From the NCBI GenBank assembly GCA_019421105.1, contig JAHZFY010000056.1:1-7543 (forward strand): a stretch of 7,543 nucleotides of DNA, written 5' to 3'. Source of the DNA: a bacterium. Lineage in GTDB: Bacteria; Bacillota_I; Bacilli_A; RFN20; CAG-826. Below, piece by piece: positions 5,877 to 7,543 of the stretch (positions are counted from its first letter, which is position 1; every line of letters starts with the position of its first letter). The translations under genes were made by a program, and so were the position numbers. The notes beneath the pieces are model-generated. The model made no database searches and was not told the DNA's origin. It was given only the letters and a program-made list of their open reading frames with translations.

Positions 5877-7543
5877 TTATTCCCAATATTCTTTGTAATT
5901 ATTAAGATATTCAATCAATTCATCATAAGTTAGTAAACCTTTACCAACGACTACTTTCATATATTTTAAATTGAATCCATCATAAATTTCGTAAGGTAAA
6001 ATGTCTTTAAAATCATCATATGTGTATAAACCATATTTATTAATGTCTTCTTGCATTTTTTCACTATCTACTTTCATATTTTCGTCTAATTCAAAATAAT
6101 TAAATTGTGCTTCAAGACCTAACAAGTTGTTTGAAAAATAGTTGAGATGGTATTTAGTAACAGGCGAATATATTTTTGTAAATTTAGTTTCTATTTCATA
6201 TGATAACAATCTTGTTTCTGCAATTTCATTATTATCCAATTTCAAGAAATTATGACCAACAAATTCGTCAACATTCTCAATAGTAATATAAGAATATTCA
6301 TTCAAAGTACTATTAAATAAACCATGATAACCAACGATTCCTAATGTTGTTCCATCACTAAATTTTAATGTTAAAACATCATAATATGATTCATCCCCAT
6401 CTTCTAGTGAATGAACATTAAACATAACTGGTGCAACATCTATTTTTCCGGTAAAATGATTAAACACTTTGACCATATCTCCAGTTGTAATTTTATCAAC
6501 TGTTTTAGTTGTACCATTCGCAAGTGTGACAAGAGTATCTGGTAAAATACATGGAGATTTTCCCCAGTTAAACACGGTGTAATACTGATCGGCAAGATAT
6601 TCTTGTCCGTAATTAAAAGTGGAGCCACGGGCGTAGACCTCGTTCTTTGCAGGATCAGTATATTCACTATTTACAATCGAACATTCAAAGATGTGATCAC
6701 CTTTCAAGTATCTTGTTTTTAAATTACGAAGACCCATTGTTGGGTTGTCAAGAATAGCTTTAAAAGTAGAGCCTTTAACTGCGAGGAACTGTAAATTATT
6801 GACGGAAGCACTTTTAAAATTCGACGAAGTCTCGATCACTTGAATTTTCACATTTGATGCACCACTTATAGAAAGTGTGTTGAAAGACAATATAATTCCT
6901 TCGTTTGGTTCAATGTTAATTGTTGTGTGTGAATCGATTTTATACCACTTATTTGGGTCTAATTTTATTCCATTATCAAAAGTAGCACTCTTAACTCTAT
7001 TAAATGTATCTACTCTAAAATACAAACCATCATTTATGGAAAATACCTTACTAGACTTTTCAGCAACCGATGTCAAATCAGTTGGCGAATTACCTTCTGG
7101 ATTATCAGATGTGTACACCTTGTAATCAGATACAGGATGATCATATGTAGAATCAAGAACATTAACTGTTAAAAAATATGTAGAAAAAAATTGTCCTGAA
7201 AAGCCTATTTTGCCATCAATTAGAGATCCATTTGAATGAATTAATGTACCGGCCTTCAGATTTTGCAATGAATAAACATTATCTTTTAAAAAATATGCTT
7301 GTGCAATTGTCAATGCATTTTGCCCTTCATTTCTGCCTTCTGTAGAGACAACAGTTAAATTGTCTTGATTACTAATTTGTGTCGCATTAAAGATAGCATT
7401 TGTATTTAAAGATTCGGTTCTTATCATTCCACCAAATTTAGTATTCTGGTTAGTAATAACATTGCCGTTGTTAATAAATAAAGCGTCTCCTTTATTTTTC
7501 GGATATGTAGTTCCAGCATTACTCCATTCAAAAGTGTTATTTG
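5877..7543 (-). CDS. Hint-domain surface-type protein, C-terminal part (5' end off window)
   Basis: The reading frame stays open to the right edge: 38 more codons precede the first Met (7425-7427), so that Met is internal and 554 residues of a larger protein are visible. Numbered from that Met, residues before 293 are rich in Asn, Ser, Thr, Gly and short strands, with almost no Cys, as in secreted or adhesin-like beta proteins; no known domain is recognised. Cys293 opens a Hint autoprocessing domain that runs to about residue 439. An acidic helical tail of about 77 residues follows (KMQEDINKYGLYTYDDF to NNYKEYWE). No transmembrane anchor, LPXTG motif or signal peptide lies in the visible part; any signal peptide would be off window. 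The likely role is an exported protein whose Hint domain cleaves itself from the passenger. A bacterial toxin with a pre-toxin Hint is an alternative, but here Hint is near the C-terminus with no room for a large toxin. Confidence 0.8.
   Translation of the reverse strand, partial: NNTFEWSNAGTTYPKNKGDALFINNGNVITNQNTKFGGMIRTESLNTNAIFNATQISNQDNLTVVSTEGRNEGQNALTIAQAYFLKDNVYSLQNLKAGTLIHSNGSLIDGKIGFSGQFFSTYFLTVNVLDSTYDHPVSDYKVYTSDNPEGNSPTDLTSVAEKSSKVFSINDGLYFRVDTFNRVKSATFDNGIKLDPNKWYKIDSHTTINIEPNEGIILSFNTLSISGASNVKIQVIETSSNFKSASVNNLQFLAVKGSTFKAILDNPTMGLRNLKTRYLKGDHIFECSIVNSEYTDPAKNEVYARGSTFNYGQEYLADQYYTVFNWGKSPCILPDTLVTLANGTTKTVDKITTGDMVKVFNHFTGKIDVAPVMFNVHSLEDGDESYYDVLTLKFSDGTTLGIVGYHGLFNSTLNEYSYITIENVDEFVGHNFLKLDNNEIAETRLLSYEIETKFTKIYSPVTKYHLNYFSNNLLGLEAQFNYFELDENMKVDSEKMQEDINKYGLYTYDDFKDILPYEIYDGFNLKYMKVVVGKGLLTYDELIEYLNNYKEYWE
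6111..6551 (-). other. Hint (hedgehog/intein) autoprocessing domain
   Basis: Encoded residues 293-439, counted from the Met at 7427. The N-terminal block is CILPDTLVTLANGTTKTV followed by ITTGDMVKVF, matching the Hint pattern of a leading Cys, T.V...G, and I..GD.V. The second block is LGIVGYHGLFN, with His368 in place of the T..H motif (Thr is Val here), then ITIENVDEFVGHNFLKL for the usual helix and GD.L element. The third block is TKIYSPVTKYHLNYFSNNLLG with His427, like the H.FF.NG..VHN ending of inteins. The terminal His-Asn and a following Cys, Ser or Thr are absent, so splicing is unlikely while N-terminal cleavage remains possible. Confidence 0.72.

Noticed and set aside
6111..6551. A functional self-splicing intein
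   Set aside because: No terminal His-Asn, no following Cys, Ser or Thr nucleophile, and no continuing host-protein family on both sides.
6440..6667. Minus-strand 75-codon open frame
   Set aside because: It lies wholly inside the Hint-protein gene in another frame, has no family resemblance, and the overlapping frame has clear conserved motifs.
6877..7125. Plus-strand 82-codon open frame
   Set aside because: It is antisense to the passenger region of the Hint-protein gene, has no recognisable domain, and is explained as a chance frame.
1..7543. CRISPR array, tRNA, rRNA, riboswitch or insertion sequence
   Set aside because: I saw no regularly spaced repeats, no tRNA cloverleaf, no transposase, and no long leader able to hold a riboswitch on either strand.

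Overview
The window is AT-rich (roughly 30% GC) and densely packed. It reads as low-GC bacterial chromosome, most likely from a Bacilli lineage close to Mollicutes, such as RF39- or Acholeplasma-like gut bacteria. That placement is inferred from composition, gene content and possible leaderless starts, not from a marker gene. Every tryptophan I checked is TGG, and galT appears to end in TGA, so the standard bacterial code fits.

Layout from left to right: (1) the N-terminal 181 residues of an aldo/keto reductase on the minus strand, running off the left edge; (2) a divergent 68-residue cold-shock protein with its own intrinsic terminator; (3) a MATE-family exporter on the plus strand; (4) a minus-strand galM-galT pair for galactose use, whose galT end overlaps the MATE end tail to tail; (5) a plus-strand YfcE-type metallophosphoesterase, divergent from galM; (6) a minus-strand TetR-type regulator overlapping the phosphoesterase end; (7) upstream of that regulator and on the same strand, the C-terminal 554 residues of a larger protein that runs off the right edge. 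This last protein joins a beta-rich, probably surface-exposed passenger region to a Hint (hedgehog/intein-type) autoprocessing domain and an acidic C-terminal tail.

How the genes fit together: galM and galT supply two steps of the Leloir pathway (mutarotation and uridylyl transfer) and overlap by 14 bp, so they are probably co-transcribed and translationally coupled. No galK or galE is visible. The other genes look like single-gene units. No gene-free stretch exceeds 300 bases; the longest, about 170 bases between the reductase and the cold-shock gene, holds divergent promoter candidates.

The points most worth following are the Hint-tailed protein, with a composition break at the passenger/Hint junction, and several genes whose start codon lies 7 to 9 bases after a promoter -10 box with no Shine-Dalgarno sequence, which suggests leaderless mRNAs.
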